DNA of 20,243 nucleotides. Origin: JADHUC01 sp964617665. Lineage in GTDB: Bacteria; Planctomycetota; Planctomycetia; Pirellulales; Pirellulaceae. The notes beneath the pieces were generated by a model. It did no database searches. It worked only from the letters and a program-made list of their open reading frames with translations, and was not told the DNA's origin. The DNA is taken from assembly GCA_964617665.1 (NCBI GenBank), contig CAZUAH010000241.1, positions 1 through 20,243 of the forward strand. The letters run 5' to 3'. The position numbers were made by a program, and so were the translations under genes. Below, in pieces: positions 1 through 7,745 of this stretch. The number at the start of each line of letters is the position of its first letter. Position 1 is the first letter of the stretch.

Positions 1-692
1 GCCGAGCCGGTCCACAGGTCGATAGCCAGCGACAGGTTGCTCTCGGGCCAGATGTTCTTCTCGCGTGATCGCGATGCGCTCTCGCTGGGAATCGCATTCG
101 TGTTGGGATTGCGGCGCGTCTCGAAATGATCGAGGACCGTCTGGATAGCCTTCGCGAACACCGGATCTTGCGTCTGTTCGAAGGCGTGCGACCAGGTGAG
201 GATATAGAAGCCTCCGTGCCGCGGATACTGCGAGTTCGTGCCCGGTCCGTGACTCCCGAAACGCGCGTGACGCGAGAAGTTGCCCGTCTTTTGATTTCCG
301 ATTTGATACTCCCACAGCCCAAGCGCGTACCGCTCGCATGCCTCGGGAGCCACTTGGAAGCAGCGATCCCACAGGACCCATGGTCTTGCGAACTCATGAG
401 TATCGCGAATCGGGCCCTCGTTGCGGAAGTCCCAGCCCATGTGCTCGCCCCACGCGAACAGACCGGTGGTGGAGCTCTGGCAGTTCTGGAAGAACCATCG
501 GAGCGCCTCGTCCGCCTGTTGGGCGTAGCGCTCGTCCCCGGTAGCTTTGGTCAGTGCGTAGAGCACTTGGTACAGGTTTTGGTCGTGCATGGGGTTGGCA
601 CCGGTCAGCGTACGGTCGCCGGCCCGGATTCCCCAGTTGGAACGCGAGATGTGTTCGATTCGCGACGCAGTCTCGCCTTCGGGCAACTTCAT
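1..692 (-). CDS. Partial six-hairpin ((alpha/alpha)-barrel-like) glycan-active protein, truncated at both ends
   Basis: A continuous minus-strand reading frame runs off the left edge. From the ATG at 692-690 it starts MKLPEGETASRIEH and continues with helix-rich segments such as HDQNLYQVLYALTKATGDERY, ADEALRWFFQN, GLFAWGEHMGWDF and YPRHGGFYILTWSHAFEQT. Alternating amphipathic helices with Trp/His/Tyr-rich loops, and phrases like 'TGDERY' and 'GLFAWGEH', are typical of six-hairpin glycosidase, polysaccharide-lyase or epimerase-like toroid folds in planctomycete glycan-degradation loci; I cannot name the family. The family-like frame seems to extend slightly upstream of the ATG (DRKT), to about 702-716. 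There it meets a plus-strand HEAT-repeat fragment, so the N-terminal half looks lost and the ATG is probably not the native start. The C terminus lies outside the window. It points away from the sulfatase operon and is not part of it. Confidence 0.66.
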   Translation of the reverse strand, partial: MKLPEGETASRIEHISRSNWGIRAGDRTLTGANPMHDQNLYQVLYALTKATGDERYAQQADEALRWFFQNCQSSTTGLFAWGEHMGWDFRNEGPIRDTHEFARPWVLWDRCFQVAPEACERYALGLWEYQIGNQKTGNFSRHARFGSHGPGTNSQYPRHGGFYILTWSHAFEQTQDPVFAKAIQTVLDHFETRRNPNTNAIPSESASRSREKNIWPESNLSLAIDLWTGS

Positions 693-702
693 CGTCTTGC
701 GG

Positions 703-954
703 TCCAACGTCGCCGTCCCGGCTTTGGTCCTTGCCCTGGGGGACGAGGACTGGGGCGTCCGTAAGAGTGCCGCAATCGCTCTGGGACGCATTGGCCCCGG
801 GGCCATCGACGCAGTCGATGAACTGAAGAACACCACGGATGATCCAGAACAGAGTGTTGCCGATAGCGCTGCGGAGGCCCTTCGAAGCATCTGTCCTGAG
901 ATCGAGATGGAGATGGAAGGCACGGACAAGTCGGTGGGAGTAAGGACAAAGTAA
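703..954 (+). pseudogene. 5'-truncated HEAT-repeat protein fragment
   Basis: The plus-strand frame ending at the TAA at 952-954 reads AVPALVLALGDEDWGVRKSA, then AIALGRIGPGAIDAVDEL, then a second partial unit containing SVADSAAEALRSI. This is the classic HEAT / PBS-lyase-like repeat signature: paired helices with a D-x-x-VR turn and an (A/S)A..AL.RIG second helix. Only about one and a half repeats are present, and the frame upstream runs into sequence that codes well on the opposite strand (left-edge gene). No start codon or ribosome-binding site lies near the first repeat. I therefore read it as the 3' remnant of a larger HEAT-repeat protein, cut at the same place as the minus-strand gene. 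It carries no predictable catalytic function; HEAT arrays usually mediate protein binding. Confidence 0.6.
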
Positions 955-991
955 GTTAGACGCTGCGCACAACGGTCTATCTTGGCCTGGG

Positions 992-2167
992 ATGAGAATC
1001 ATGGACTCAGACACCATCACCATCGAAGATGCTCTCAACCTCCTCAAGAGCGGGGGCGAGGGGATCGAAGAATGGAACCAGCGGCGAAAAAGTGGTGCTT
1101 CACCGATAGATCTGTCGGAGCTTGATCTCGACGGAGCCGAGTTGGAGGGGGCTGACCTCACGCACCTGAATCTCACAAAGACGAACTTCTCACGCGCCAA
1201 CTTGAAGCGTGCTCGATTCTGCTTCGCAAATGTCACGCAAGCAAAGTTCCGCAGCGCTGAATTGAGCGATGCCGACCTGACACACGCCGACCTGACCGAC
1301 GCCGACCTCAGAGACGCGAACCTGACCAATTCCGATCTATCGCATGCGGACCTGACTGGTGCCACGTTGGTCAACGTCAAGCTGGACGGGGCGGATCTCG
1401 AGGGAACGAGGTTCATCGAGTCGGACTTGGACGGAACTTCGCTCAAGAAGGCCCGATTTCGCGGTACGGTGATCGCAGCCGACCTGTCACTTGTCGACTT
1501 AAAGAGCCTCAACGAGGCAAAACACCAAGCGTCATCTCACGTGACATTTGGTTCGGTCCGCAACTTTAATGGAAACCTGCCCAAGCGGTTCTTGAAAGGC
1601 TGCCAACTGGACGACCGAATCATCAGGCTATTTTCTCATATGTCGGAAGAGGGGAGCGAAACCGCAACGGACTCGACGAAAACCATCAAGATCTTTCTGG
1701 CCTCTTCCGAGGAGCTGCGCGAAGATCGCGATGAGTTTGAACGCTATTTCCTGCAGCAGAATCATCTCTTGCGCAAGGAGGGATTGTACCTGGAAATCAT
1801 ACGTTGGGAAAACTTCCTGGATGCGATGTCTGAAACTCGCCTGCAAGACGAGTACAATAGAGAAGTCTGCGCGTGCGATATATTCGTCAGCCTATTCATG
1901 ACAAAGACCGGCAAGTACACCGAAGAAGAGTTTGATGTCGCGCATCAAGCTTTTAAGGAAAATGGCAAACCGCTGATCTACACATTTTTCAAGGACACGA
2001 AAGCTTCGATCGGCGCCGTGGACAGAGAAGCGGTTAAGTCTCTTTGGAGTTTTCAGGACAAGCTCAAGGAACTTGGACATTTCTATACCGAGTACGAAAA
2101 CACAGAACACTTGAAGCGCCACTTCAAAGACCAACTGGACAAATTGCAGGCAGCGAACCGGCTGTGA
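992..2167 (+). CDS. Pentapeptide-repeat protein with C-terminal TIR/SEFIR-like domain
   Basis: The protein has 391 aa and no signal peptide, so it is probably cytoplasmic. Residues about 1-38 form a short lead-in (DALNLLKSG...IEEWNQRR) often seen before pentapeptide repeats. Residues about 39-175 are pentapeptide repeats with the A(D/N)LxX pattern, for example DADLTHADLTDADLRDANL, expected to fold as a quadrilateral beta-helix. Residues about 228-390 start KTIKIFLASSEEL, contain the strand CDIFVSLF followed by GKYTEEEFDVA, and end LKELGHFYTEY. This layout matches TIR/SEFIR-like Rossmannoid domains; one of Glu311-Glu313 sits where TIR NADases carry their catalytic Glu. This domain family is widespread but poorly characterised, often beside TPR or NTPase modules in signalling or conflict proteins. 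The start could be ATG 992 or 1001. It stands alone, between a HEAT fragment and a transposase stub. Domain calls are firm at fold level; NADase activity is inference. Confidence 0.9.
   Translation: MRIMDSDTITIEDALNLLKSGGEGIEEWNQRRKSGASPIDLSELDLDGAELEGADLTHLNLTKTNFSRANLKRARFCFANVTQAKFRSAELSDADLTHADLTDADLRDANLTNSDLSHADLTGATLVNVKLDGADLEGTRFIESDLDGTSLKKARFRGTVIAADLSLVDLKSLNEAKHQASSHVTFGSVRNFNGNLPKRFLKGCQLDDRIIRLFSHMSEEGSETATDSTKTIKIFLASSEELREDRDEFERYFLQQNHLLRKEGLYLEIIRWENFLDAMSETRLQDEYNREVCACDIFVSLFMTKTGKYTEEEFDVAHQAFKENGKPLIYTFFKDTKASIGAVDREAVKSLWSFQDKLKELGHFYTEYENTEHLKRHFKDQLDKLQAANRL
1106..1516 (+). repeat. Pentapeptide-repeat coding array
   Basis: This is a 15-nt periodic coding repeat inside the pentapeptide/TIR-like gene, built on variants of 'GCC GAC CTG ACN NAN' (ADLTH, ADLTD, ADLRD, ANLTN). 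The most regular stretch is about 1267-1365. The periodicity also creates a long but spurious Ser/Arg/Ala-rich open frame on the opposite strand. Confidence 0.85.
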
Positions 2168-2198
2168 TGCGTGAGCTGGCGATGGCGGCGCAAGAAAT

Positions 2199-2237
2199 GA
2201 GCCCGCCTGACTTCGTGCCGGGGGCCTCGCCGGGCTC
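2199..2237. repeat. Short inverted repeat (possible REP-like palindrome)
   Basis: GAGCCCG (2199-2205) and CGGGCTC (2231-2237) are perfect 7-base inverted copies separated by 25 bases. It lies just after the stop of the pentapeptide/TIR-like gene and about 65 bases before a RAYT transposase stub. RAYTs act on REP palindromes, so it could be a REP-like site. It could also be a weak terminator-like hairpin, but no T-tract follows directly. A chance occurrence is possible. Confidence 0.3.
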
Positions 2238-2301
2238 GGACTTGGTCGTCGGTTTTCAATGGAGTAGAATGTTTGACGTTGGCGTGCTCTCCCTCCGTTT
2301 G

Positions 2302-2448
2302 ATGCGCCTGCAATTCCCCGGTGCGATCTACCATGTCGTCACGCGCAGTGATGGTCGCCGGGCCGTTTTCCACGATGACGGTCACTATGCTCGGTTCACA
2401 AACGATCTGGCTGAGGAAGTGCAGCGTTCGCAGTGGCGCAAGCGATGA
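2302..2448 (+). pseudogene. N-terminal remnant of a REP-associated tyrosine (Y1/RAYT) transposase
   Basis: ATG 2302 opens a 48-residue frame: MRLQFPGAIYHVVTRSDGRR, then AVFHDDGHYARFTNDLAEEV and QRSQW, then a stop at 2446-2448. The pattern '(R)LxFPGAxYHVxxRxxxRxxxFxDDxxxxxFxxxLxExxxRxxW' is the conserved N terminus of Y1_Tnp/RAYT transposases, which are normally around 200 residues or more. The catalytic half, with the HUH histidines and the tyrosine, is absent, and I could not follow it in any frame after about 2440. It is therefore a dead fragment. It marks past mobile activity in a segment of broken genes. Confidence 0.75.
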
Positions 2449-2462
2449 CCTCGGTGGCGAAA

Positions 2463-2719
2463 GCCAGTGCACTGAGTCACTTCTGGAGGAGGCTTCCTCG
2501 CTGGAGTTAGCAAGCACGCTGGCCATAGCCACCAACCCCGGCACTCTGCTCGAAATCTCTAGAAATCCGTACTTGCGTTTGCTGCTCACGGAGATTGAAG
2601 CTCCGGTAGAAGAGAAATACGGGACGTGCAATCCTCCACCGCCACAACTGCCGACGAAATTGAAATCGGTCGAGAACCACATTGGGAGATTGAGGGCGCA
2701 AGTCTGCGCTGGACAATGA
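2463..2719 (+). pseudogene. Unrecognised possible coding fragment
   Basis: A plus-strand frame, shifted from the transposase stub, reads TESLLEEASSLELASTLAIA, then TNPGTLLEISRNPYLRLLL and TEIEAPVEEKYG, and stops at 2717-2719. Composition is protein-like (helical, Leu/Glu-rich) and third codon positions lean to G/C like the neighbouring genes. However, there is no convincing start codon or ribosome-binding site, and I recognise no family. It may be the 3' end of a gene disrupted together with the transposase, or non-coding. Otherwise I see nothing specific in 2449-2784. Confidence 0.2.
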
Positions 2720-2784
2720 ACCATTCCGGGCATCATGCCAGGCAACCTGGAAGTTGTTTCACTCCCGTGATCTAATAGTCCGAC

Positions 2785-3465
2785 ATGACCGTATCTGCAC
2801 CAACAACGCAGCCTCGTCTGGGGCTAATCCATCTGTTCGTTTGCACGGGTATCGTCGCGGCGTACTTCGGAATCACCCGCGAACTGCAAATGGATCAGGC
2901 GACCGATCCGTACGAGTCGGCGCTATGGACGCTCTGGAGTATCGGGGCGGGTGTTAGCATTTGTGGCTTGGTACTGTGTGTCTCACGTTGTGTCCGCCGG
3001 CGACCATTTCTCACACAGCCGGGCGAATGGTTATGGTCGATTGTTGGCGTCGTGGCGGCGCTGCGTCTTTCCGTTCAAGCTGTGGCCCCCGTCCAAGATA
3101 GCCAAGTGTATACCAGTGCGGTGAGGATGATCGGGCCAGTTGCGCTGAGTGTTTCTTTTGCCCTTGCTGCCAAGTGTACGAGAATCCGCCACTGGCGGTG
3201 GTATTTCGTGTCTTGCTTGGCGTTTTGCCTCGCCATGTTTTCGATCAGGGCCACTCGCCTAGTTGACGTGCTCTCGTACTCCGTGCCTGCCTTTCTTCTC
3301 GTGTTGGTCGTCGGCATCGACTTGATGCAGCGTCGGAGGTACACCTGGAGCCATTGGACCGGAGTCGCGATCTGGCCGTGGTTTGCGGCTGTGGCGATTG
3401 CTTGGCTCCTGTACGCCGTCTTTATTATCGAGCCAGCTCTAGACGCCATGTCGGGAGCTACTTGA
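2785..3465 (+). CDS. Seven-span integral membrane protein of unknown function
   Basis: The protein has 226 aa. Hydrophobic segments suggest about seven transmembrane helices, near residues 12-30, 46-66, 83-100, 112-131, 138-155, 164-181 and 191-214. They are separated by short Arg-rich cytoplasmic-type loops (CVRRRPF, LMQRRRY). The segment TQPGEWLW before the third helix resembles a pattern I associate with uncharacterised planctomycete membrane proteins. No catalytic motif, binding motif or cleavable signal is evident. The first ATG at 2785 has no clear Shine-Dalgarno sequence, and no in-frame upstream start looks better. It precedes the sulfatase run by 127 bases on the same strand. Because a promoter and strong RBS lie between them, I do not consider it part of that operon. 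Function is unknown. Confidence 0.8.
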   Translation: MTVSAPTTQPRLGLIHLFVCTGIVAAYFGITRELQMDQATDPYESALWTLWSIGAGVSICGLVLCVSRCVRRRPFLTQPGEWLWSIVGVVAALRLSVQAVAPVQDSQVYTSAVRMIGPVALSVSFALAAKCTRIRHWRWYFVSCLAFCLAMFSIRATRLVDVLSYSVPAFLLVLVVGIDLMQRRRYTWSHWTGVAIWPWFAAVAIAWLLYAVFIIEPALDAMSGAT

Positions 3466-3543
3466 GAATCCACCGGAAGCCAGATTCAGCCGGACTCCGA
3501 ACGGTCATGGCGTCGTATTCGACCTGCTGTTCTAACCTTGATC

Positions 3544-3570
3544 TTGTGGTATCAAGCGCTAGGGTATACT
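3544..3570 (+). promoter_or_regulatory. Candidate sigma-70-type promoter for the sulfatase operon
   Basis: TTGTGG (3544-3549) and TATACT (3565-3570) resemble -35 and -10 boxes, but the 15-base spacer is shorter than the usual 17. The -10 box is close to consensus and lies 22 bases before the start codon of sulfatase 1, which implies a very short leader. It is the only good promoter-like match I noticed ahead of the long plus-strand gene run. Confidence 0.35.
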
Positions 3571-3580
3571 TAGCTTTCAA

Positions 3581-3586
3581 AAGGAG
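3581..3586 (+). promoter_or_regulatory. Strong Shine-Dalgarno site of sulfatase 1
   Basis: AAGGAG lies six bases upstream of ATG 3593, a near-consensus and well-spaced ribosome-binding site. It fixes the start of sulfatase 1, and it is stronger than the sites before most downstream genes in the run. Confidence 0.75.
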
Positions 3587-3592
3587 ATAACC

Positions 3593-5410
3593 ATGCACAA
3601 AAGACGTTTTACTCAGCTCGCTATCGTTGCGGGCACCATTGCAACGACAGCCCTTTCCGCTGAAGCAGAAAAACCCAATGTCGTGATCGTCATCACCGAT
3701 GATCAGGGCTACGGCGATTTGGCCTTCACTGGAAACCCTGCCATCAAAACCCCGACCCTCGATAAGCTGTGCACTCAGGGAACATTGCTCAACAACTTCC
3801 ATGTCGACCCCACTTGCGCACCGACCCGTTCGGCGCTGATGACCGGTCGCTATTCCGACCGCGTCGGCGTCTGGCACACCGTTCAAGGACGTAGCATGCT
3901 GCGCCGCCGCGAAATCACCATGGCCGATGTTTTCAGCCAGAATGGCTATGCCACCGGTATGTTCGGCAAGTGGCATCTGGGCGACTGCTACCCATACCGA
4001 CCGGAAGACCGGGGCTTCCAGCACTGCGTCTACCATCAAGCCGGTGGCGTTGGTCAGGCGCCCGACTATTGGGGCAATGATTATTTTGACGACACCTACA
4101 TCGTCAACGGCAAGCACCAGCGCTTCGAAGGCTTCTGCACGGACGTTTGGTTTGACGAGGGCATGAAATTCATCAAGGCCAACAAGGATAAGCCGTTCTT
4201 CGCCTACATTTCCACGAACGCCCCGCATAGCCCGTACTACTGCCCCGAGAAATACACCAAACCTTATGAAGGGAACCCCGATGTTTCGATCACTGAATTC
4301 TATGGAATGATCACCAACATCGACGACAACATGGCCAAGCTCATGAAGTTGCTTGAAGACCAAGGGATTGCCGATAACACCATCCTCGTCTTCATGACCG
4401 ACAATGGTACCGCTGGCGGTTTGAAGAACGGTCGCGGCTGTGACGGCGGCATGCGCGGTATGAAGAATTCCGAATACGACGGCGGCCATCGAGTCCCCTT
4501 CATCATCCGCTGGCCAAACGGAAAGATCGAAGCCGGGAAATCCGTCGAGCGTCTGACCGCGCACATCGACATCCTTCCGACGTTCATCGAACTCTGCGGT
4601 CTAAAGGCACCAGACATCGAATTCGATGGAAGCGACATTCGCGATCTGCTCTACACCGATGGCGAAAAATGGCCGGACCGTGCGCTCGTGGTTGAATCGC
4701 AGCGCGTGGTTGACCCGATCAAATGGCGCAAGAGCGCTGTGATGACCGACCAGTGGCGTCTCGTCAACGGCAAGGAACTCTTCGACCTCGAGGCCGATCC
4801 CAAACAGGCGAATGACATTGCCGCCCAGCATCCCGAAGTCTTCGAGCGCTTGCGGGGCGAATACGAGAAGTTCTGGAGCGATGTCTCGCAGGAACATGAT
4901 CTGACCAGCTACATGGTCATTGGCTCCGACCGTTCGCCCATCGTTTCGCTCTCTTCGCACGACTGGCTGATCGACAAGCTCCCGCCGTGGAATCAAAACC
5001 ACATTAAGAACGGAGACGTCGCGGAAGAGTCGTTTTGGGCGATCGAGGTCGAGCGTGCCGGCGACTACGAAATCTCACTACGCCGCTGGCCGGTCGAAGC
5101 CGACAAGGGGATCAACGACGGCACTTACGGCAAAGCCTTCAACTACAAAAAGGCTCGCCTGCGCATCGGCGACATCGACGAGACCAAAGACATTCCGGCG
5201 GGCGCGAAGGAGATCACGTTTAAGGTTTCCTTGAAGAAAGGCATCACCCAGCTCTCCCCGGTCTTCATCGGCCCCGATCTCACGGCCACGCCGTACTATG
5301 CCTACGTGACGCATAAGCCCAAGCCCGGCTGGCAAACTCCGCAAGGCATGGGCATTCCCGTCTACGACCCCGCCTATGGACGCGTTCCGCCGCAAGTGAA
5401 GAAACGTTAG
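3593..5410 (+). CDS. Secreted S1-family sulfatase 1 with C-terminal beta-sandwich-like extension
   Basis: The protein has 605 aa and is predicted to hydrolyse sulfate esters outside the cytoplasm. A Sec signal peptide is visible (MHKRRF, hydrophobic core, cleavage near A23-A25). The sulfatase core contains Ca-binding D36-D37, the formylglycine motif C75-A-P-T-R79 followed by SALMTGR, GKWHLG with K126 and H128, H212 in APHSPYY, and the MTDNGT metal site with D270-N271. All key residues are present. The cysteine-type motif needs a formylglycine-generating enzyme or anSME encoded elsewhere. After about residue 455 a 150-residue extension (FWAIEVERAGDYEISLRRWP ... YYAYV) looks like a beta-sandwich, as appended to many planctomycete arylsulfatases. 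It is the first gene of the long plus-strand run, with its own RBS and a candidate promoter. The preferred sulfated sugar cannot be told from sequence. Confidence 0.96.
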   Translation: MHKRRFTQLAIVAGTIATTALSAEAEKPNVVIVITDDQGYGDLAFTGNPAIKTPTLDKLCTQGTLLNNFHVDPTCAPTRSALMTGRYSDRVGVWHTVQGRSMLRRREITMADVFSQNGYATGMFGKWHLGDCYPYRPEDRGFQHCVYHQAGGVGQAPDYWGNDYFDDTYIVNGKHQRFEGFCTDVWFDEGMKFIKANKDKPFFAYISTNAPHSPYYCPEKYTKPYEGNPDVSITEFYGMITNIDDNMAKLMKLLEDQGIADNTILVFMTDNGTAGGLKNGRGCDGGMRGMKNSEYDGGHRVPFIIRWPNGKIEAGKSVERLTAHIDILPTFIELCGLKAPDIEFDGSDIRDLLYTDGEKWPDRALVVESQRVVDPIKWRKSAVMTDQWRLVNGKELFDLEADPKQANDIAAQHPEVFERLRGEYEKFWSDVSQEHDLTSYMVIGSDRSPIVSLSSHDWLIDKLPPWNQNHIKNGDVAEESFWAIEVERAGDYEISLRRWPVEADKGINDGTYGKAFNYKKARLRIGDIDETKDIPAGAKEITFKVSLKKGITQLSPVFIGPDLTATPYYAYVTHKPKPGWQTPQGMGIPVYDPAYGRVPPQVKKR

Positions 5411-5444
5411 AGGGACTCCAAGAAACAGAATTAAGAGGACGATA

Positions 5445-7726
5445 GTGAGACAGCTATTGATCTTANNNNNNNNNNNNNNNNNNNNNNNNNNNNNNNNNNN
5501 NNNNNNNNNNNNNNNNNNNNNNNNNNNNNNNNNNNNNNNNNNNNNNNNNNNNNNNNNNNNNNNNNCTTAATGTGGGCATTGATGGTCGGAAGCGTGTGCA
5601 ACGCAGCACCGACGGATGTTTTGAATAAGGCGGATTTCTATGTGTCCGCCAACGGCTCCGACGAGTGGTCCGGAACCTTGGCCTCACTCGCCGCAGGGGA
5701 AACCGATGGTCCTTTCGCGACGCTGGAACGTGCGCGCGACGCGGTGCGCGATTTGAAGAAGAGCAAGTCGACAGACATCGTTGTGCTTGTTCGCGAAGGA
5801 ACCTACCAACTGAAAAAGGCGGTCGTGTTCGGTCTGGAGGATTCGGGAGCTAGGGATTCCACGATAACCTACGCGGCCTATCCCGGCGAAAAGCCCGTGT
5901 TCAGTTCGGGGCGGGAAATCAAGGGCTTCGAAAAAGTGACCGGCAAGCTCCCCGGCTTGCCGGCAGCGGCTCAGGGCAACGTTTGGGTGGCTGATGTTTC
6001 GCGGCGTTTTTTCACGCTCTATGATGCCGATGGCCTGCTGCCGCGCGCGCGATCGGCCGGTTTTATTCCGCCTAAGCGCGGCAGCCGCAATACACTGCAT
6101 TTCCCAGAGGGCCGGTTGAAGAACTGGCCGAATTTGGAAGATGTGGAAATTGCCGTCCGTCCGCATCACGCCTGGATTTTGAATGTCCTGCCCTTGGTAT
6201 CGGTCGACGAGGAATCGCGGATTGCCCGTACGGCAATCGATGCAACCTATGCGATGAACCGACTCCATTTTCTGAAAGAGACTGAATCGTGCTGGGTCGA
6301 GAATGTGCTGGAAGAACTCGACGAGCCGGGCGAGTGGGTTCTGAATACAAAGGAAGGCAAACTCTATCTCTGGCCGCGGGGCGAGTCGCCCGTGATGGCT
6401 CCTCAATTCACCGAGTTGATCCGCGTTGAAGGTGAGATAGACAAAGGGGGGCCGAAGGACGTGCCCGTACGGAATCTGTGCTTTCGCGGCCTGACATTCA
6501 TGCATGGTGAGCGGTATCAATTGTCCAATGACGACGCCGGGCTGCAGCACGACTGGGATATGTTTGATAAAGCCAACGCCTTGGTTCGCCTGCGCGGCAC
6601 CGAGAATTGCACCATCGAGCAATGTCACTTCACTCACAGCGGCAGCGGCGCGATCCGTGTGGATTTGCACGGGCAGCAGAACAAGATCTCCGGCAACCTC
6701 ATCGAGCAAATGGGAGGTGCCGGCATTCTGCTGTGCGGTTACGGCCCGGGAACCAAGGACGTTAATAGAAACAACCTCGTCTACAACAACCACATTCATC
6801 ATACCGGGCGAATCTATTCGCACTCGCCCGGCATCATGCTCTGGCAGAGCGGCGAAAACCGGGTGGCGAACAACCTGATTCACCACACGCCCTACACGGG
6901 GATTATTCTCTCCGGCGTCATGACCCACTTCTTTGGAAAGAGTGATGCGCGGGAGTTGGTGCGAACAATCCGGTGGCATGAAGTAGGCCGACACCCTGGC
7001 GAGAGAACTTCGGAGCAGGTAAGACCGCTGCTTCACACCCATGACAATCTGATCGAATACAACGAGATACACCATGCCATGGAAAGACTGGGCGACGGCA
7101 ACGGGATCTACATTCGCGGCGCGGGCGCCAGTAACGTGATCCGCCGCAACTACATCCATCATCTCCTCGCTCGAACTCGGATGCAGGCGGCGATCCGCAC
7201 GGATGGCGGCCAGAGAGATTCGCTCATTGCCGAAAACCTGATTCACAGGTGCACTTCGCAAGGCATCATTCTGAAGCTGAACAATCGCTGCGAAAACAAC
7301 ATTGTCGCGGACATCATTGCACCGCCTCGCGGCTACTACCTGGCGGTGCGCGAAGGTCCCATGACAGGCGCCACGATTAAGCGGAATATTTTCTACTCGT
7401 CGTCAGAAACATGTACCTTCATTGATGAGCTGCCGCCTGGGCAAGGTCGAACAGCCGAGGATCGCAGAGGACGGCGCCTGGCACGATTCAAGGATGCCGA
7501 CACCGATTACAACATCTACTACTGCTCGGCGGACCGCACGTTGGGCAAGGCGATGTTGAAAAAACATCAAAACGATGGCGTGGACGCCCACAGCCTGGCC
7601 GTCGATCCGCTCTTCGTTGATCCAGAGAATGGCGACTTCCGGTTTAAGCCCGAATCACCCGCGCTGAAAATGGGCATTGTTCCGATCGATCTGTCCAAGA
7701 TCGGTTTACGTACCACCAAACATTAG
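5445..7726 (+). CDS. Secreted GH141-like right-handed parallel beta-helix protein (start interrupted by N gap)
   Basis: GTG 5445, preceded by AAGAGGA, encodes (V/M)RQLLIL before the gap. The sequence after the gap continues MWALMVGSVCNAAP. Joined, they form a full signal peptide and a protein of about 725 aa. The mature part starts DFYVSANGSDEWSGT, continues with PFATLERARDAVR, and has a middle section with NVWVADVSR and LLPRARSAGF. It then shows repeated rungs such as NNHIHHTGR, NNLIHHTPYTGIIL and RRNYIHHLLA, typical of a right-handed parallel beta-helix (roughly 6600-7400). The end, LAVDPLFVDPENGDFRFKPE, is common in such enzymes. Overall order resembles GH141; characterised GH141 members include alpha-L-fucosidase and xylanase. 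Other beta-helix hydrolase or lyase families remain possible. It follows sulfatase 1 by 34 bases and precedes sulfatase 2 by 19. Confidence is high for the fold, moderate for GH141. Confidence 0.85.
5466..5565. other. Scaffold gap of 100 N
   Basis: Exactly 100 unknown bases, the usual placeholder for a gap of unknown size. The left flank ends in CTTA and the right flank starts with CTTA. Merging on those four bases keeps the reading frame from GTG 5445 open into the beta-helix gene, so the true gap may be zero or even negative. Confidence 0.98.
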
Positions 7727-7745
7727 ATGAGATTATCGAGAAACT

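Noticed and set aside
394..1512. Long minus-strand open frame of 372 codons
   Set aside because: Its first half is a Ser/Arg/Ala-repetitive antisense shadow of the pentapeptide repeats, and its second half is out of frame with the genuine left-edge gene on the same strand.
3458..4564. Minus-strand open frame of 368 codons opposite sulfatase 1
   Set aside because: Antisense to the conserved sulfatase core containing the formylglycine and metal-binding motifs; no family resemblance.
5684..7261. Minus-strand open frame of 525 codons opposite the beta-helix gene
   Set aside because: Pure antisense of a well-supported beta-helix gene; no recognisable domain, start context or neighbour on that strand.
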